Assembly (NCBI GenBank): GCA_002412555.1
Contig: DHVH01000159.1
Location: forward strand, 10,031 to 18,593
Length of the DNA: 8,563 nucleotides
Direction of reading: 5' to 3'
Source of the DNA: Marinilabiliaceae bacterium UBA5213
GTDB lineage: Bacteria > Bacteroidota > Bacteroidia > Bacteroidales > Marinilabiliaceae
Below the pieces are notes generated by a model. The model did no database searches. It was not told where the DNA came from and saw only the letters and a list, made by a program, of their open reading frames with translations. The position numbers were made by a program, and so were the translations under genes. This document shows, one piece after another, positions 6,671 through 8,563 of the stretch (position 1 is the stretch's first letter; every line of letters begins with the position of its first letter).

Positions 6671-7750
6671 TTAATAAGCACCATATACTTTGCGAATTCC
6701 CTCTTCCAGTTGGATGGTGGCCTGCCAACCCAAATCGCGTAAACGGGATACATCCATTAGCTTCCGATAAGTGCCATCGGGTTTGTCTGCGTCCCAGCTA
6801 ATTTTTCCGTCGAAGCCAGTCACTTTTTTAACCAATTCGGCCAGCTCAGCGATGGACAAATCAACTCCCGAACCAATATTAATGTGCGTATTGCGTACTT
6901 CTTGCAGCCCCCTCTCTGCTACAACATCCTTAAAACTGATGTGCTGCATGACAAAAACAACGGCAGCAGCTAAGTCGTCCGAATGAAGAAACTCACGTCG
7001 GGGCGTTCCACTGCCCCATAACTTGATCTCCACCTCATTGTCGGTCTTGAAAATGCCAAAATCCTCCAGGGTCTTTATCAGATTCCTGTCGTCCAGAGAA
7101 GCTGAAAAGCCGCGCATTGGTTTTTGCTCCACATCCACCCGCACCCCATTCATATCATCCTCCATCAGCAACTTACCTAAGTGCATTTTTCTAATGAGCG
7201 CAGGTAACACATGTGAGCCATGCAAATTGTAATTGTCATTAGGACCATATAGATTTGTAGGCATAACTGATATAAAGTCGGTACCATATTGGAGATTGTA
7301 TGATTCACAAAGCTTCATGCCAGCAATTTTGGCAATGGCATAAGGTTCGTTGGTATACTCCAATGGTCCCGTTAGCAAATACTCCTCCTTCATGGGTTGG
7401 GGGCACTCCTTGGGGTATATGCAGGAGCTTCCTAAAAACAATAGTTTTTTGACACCCGACTGATAGGCCGAATGAACAATGTTGTTTTGAATCTGAATGT
7501 TCTCATAGATAAAATCAGCCCGGTAGGTATTGTTCGCCATAATACCACCTACCTTGGCTGCTGCCAGAAAGACGTATTCAGGTTGCTCCTGCTTAAAAAA
7601 CGCCTCGACCTGTGTCTGATTAACCAGATCCAATTGCTTTCTGTCGGGAAGTATTAGATTATTAAAGCCCTTGTCTTTCAGGTATCGGGTAATGGCAGAC
7701 CCCACCAATCCACGATGCCCGGCTACATATATTTTACTTTTCTTATCCAT
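6671..7750 (-). CDS. fcl: GDP-L-fucose synthase (GDP-4-keto-6-deoxymannose epimerase/reductase), long form
   Basis: Fcl (WcaG) carries out the 3,5-epimerisation and NADPH-dependent reduction of GDP-4-keto-6-deoxy-D-mannose to GDP-L-fucose, the donor for fucosylated surface glycans. The protein is an extended short-chain dehydrogenase. It has the NADP-binding GHRGLVG (11-17), GSSCIYP (107-113) with the catalytic Ser/Cys region, and the catalytic pair Tyr137/Lys141 in YAIAK. PTNLYGPNDNY (164-174) and LWGSGTPRREFLHSDD (244-259) are also typical. At 359 residues it is about 40 longer than E. coli Fcl (321). The extra sequence lies at roughly 192-238, before LWGSGTP, and it is in frame and continuous. 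I recall the same long form in other Bacteroidota. Its ATG overlaps the gmd stop codon by one base (TAATG), so the two genes should be translationally coupled. Confidence 0.96.
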   Translation of the reverse strand: MDKKSKIYVAGHRGLVGSAITRYLKDKGFNNLILPDRKQLDLVNQTQVEAFFKQEQPEYVFLAAAKVGGIMANNTYRADFIYENIQIQNNIVHSAYQSGVKKLLFLGSSCIYPKECPQPMKEEYLLTGPLEYTNEPYAIAKIAGMKLCESYNLQYGTDFISVMPTNLYGPNDNYNLHGSHVLPALIRKMHLGKLLMEDDMNGVRVDVEQKPMRGFSASLDDRNLIKTLEDFGIFKTDNEVEIKLWGSGTPRREFLHSDDLAAAVVFVMQHISFKDVVAERGLQEVRNTHINIGSGVDLSIAELAELVKKVTGFDGKISWDADKPDGTYRKLMDVSRLRDLGWQATIQLEEGIRKVYGAY

Positions 7751-8563
7751 TACTCGAAATAATTTAATGTTTGATAACCACCCTCTCTCAGGTACTTATC
7801 TTTTTTCATCAATTTTAAATCAGAGCGCATCATGTCTTCCACCAGACCCTTTAAATCATATTCCGGTTCCCAGCCCAATTGCTTTTTAGCCTTAGAAGGA
7901 TCACCTATTAGAAGCTCTACCTCTGTTGGTCTGAAATAGCGAGGATCTACCTCAACTACGCACTTGCCCACCAAATGATTAAACTCCTCATTGGTGCAGG
8001 CCACGACGTATCCTTTCTCATCAACTCCCTCGCCACGGAATTCGACTTCGCAATCGAGGAAGGCAAAGGACATGCGCACAAAGTCCCGCACTTCAGTGGT
8101 GACACCGGTTGCAATCACATAATCGTCGGGCTGATCCTGCTGAAGGATTAGGTACATCGCTTTGACATAGTCCTTGGCATGTCCCCAATCCCGCTTGGCC
8201 GATAAATTTCCCAGGAAGATCTTTTCCTGAAGTCCCAGACCAATGCGCGACACGGCACGGGTGATTTTTCGGGTTACAAAAGTCTCTCCCCGGATGGGCG
8301 ACTCATGGTTAAACAAAATGCCGTTGGTTGCATACATATTGTAGGCCTCCCGGTAATTCACCGTGATCCAGTAGGCATAAAGCTTGGCAACAGCATAGGG
8401 AGAACGGGGATAAAAGGGCGTGGTTTCACTTTGGGGCACCTGCTGCACCAAACCATATAGTTCACTGGTAGAAGCTTGATAAAACCGTGTCTTCTCAGTC
8501 AAACCCAACAAGCGAATGGCTTCCAAAAAGCGCAAGGTGCCAATGCCATCGGCATTGGCAGTA
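7750..8563 (-). CDS. gmd: GDP-mannose 4,6-dehydratase (N-terminus off window)
   Basis: The reading frame stays open to the right edge, giving 270 residues beginning inside the protein at TANADGIGTLRFLEAIR. Gmd converts GDP-D-mannose to GDP-4-keto-6-deoxy-D-mannose, the first step toward GDP-L-fucose. The active-site block ASTSELYG (fragment 30-37) and Tyr56/Lys60 in YAVAK correspond to Thr132, Glu134, Tyr156 and Lys160 of E. coli Gmd. That constant offset shows about 100 N-terminal residues, including the Rossmann NADP motif, are missing only because the window ends. FNHESPIRGETFVTRKI (84-100), RDWGHAKDYV (124-133), VDPRYFRPTEVE (205-216) and GDPSKAKKQLGW (220-231) confirm the family. A TTG near 8535 is internal and not a start. 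fcl follows with a one-base overlap. The true start and promoter lie outside the window. Confidence 0.96.
   Translation of the reverse strand, partial: TANADGIGTLRFLEAIRLLGLTEKTRFYQASTSELYGLVQQVPQSETTPFYPRSPYAVAKLYAYWITVNYREAYNMYATNGILFNHESPIRGETFVTRKITRAVSRIGLGLQEKIFLGNLSAKRDWGHAKDYVKAMYLILQQDQPDDYVIATGVTTEVRDFVRMSFAFLDCEVEFRGEGVDEKGYVVACTNEEFNHLVGKCVVEVDPRYFRPTEVELLIGDPSKAKKQLGWEPEYDLKGLVEDMMRSDLKLMKKDKYLREGGYQTLNYFE

Noticed and set aside
7750..8535. gmd as a complete 261-residue gene starting at a TTG at 8535.
   Set aside because: The same frame continues upstream to the window edge with family-typical sequence (TANADGIGTLRFLEA), so the TTG is internal and the gene is truncated by the window.

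Overview
The window looks like ordinary chromosomal DNA from a member of the Bacteroidota. This is an inference from several signs: Bacteroidota-style protein variants (long-form GDP-fucose synthase, cysteine-type KdsA), gene starts with little or no Shine-Dalgarno sequence, AT-rich intergenic stretches, and TAnnTTTG-like -7 boxes. There are eight protein-coding genes, two cut by the window edges. I see no RNA genes, mobile elements, CRISPR arrays or phage genes, and no gap over 300 bases without a gene.

Left part (1-3203): a minus-strand Gfo/Idh/MocA oxidoreductase similar to IolW/YdgJ (C-terminus off the window) is divergent from a plus-strand pair, rarA (replication-fork AAA+ ATPase) and kdsA (Kdo-8-phosphate synthase, LPS core). 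The pair lies 13 bases apart and ends at a strong hairpin. That hairpin also serves the converging minus-strand gene.

Middle (3229-6413): a minus-strand M48 metallopeptidase lipoprotein is divergent from a plus-strand EamA/DMT transporter. The transporter converges on a minus-strand MalY/PatB-type PLP enzyme, probably a C-S lyase. These look like independent single-gene units.

Right part (6611-8563): a minus-strand operon gmd-fcl makes GDP-L-fucose from GDP-mannose. The two genes overlap at TAATG, and a clear intrinsic terminator follows fcl. gmd lacks about its first 100 residues because the window ends. With kdsA, this makes cell-surface glycan supply the only shared theme, although the two loci are not one operon.

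I found no new multi-gene system. The most notable observations are residue-level: KdsA has Ala where the family has a metal-site Asp, and the IolW-like dehydrogenase has Asn where the family's catalytic Asp is expected.
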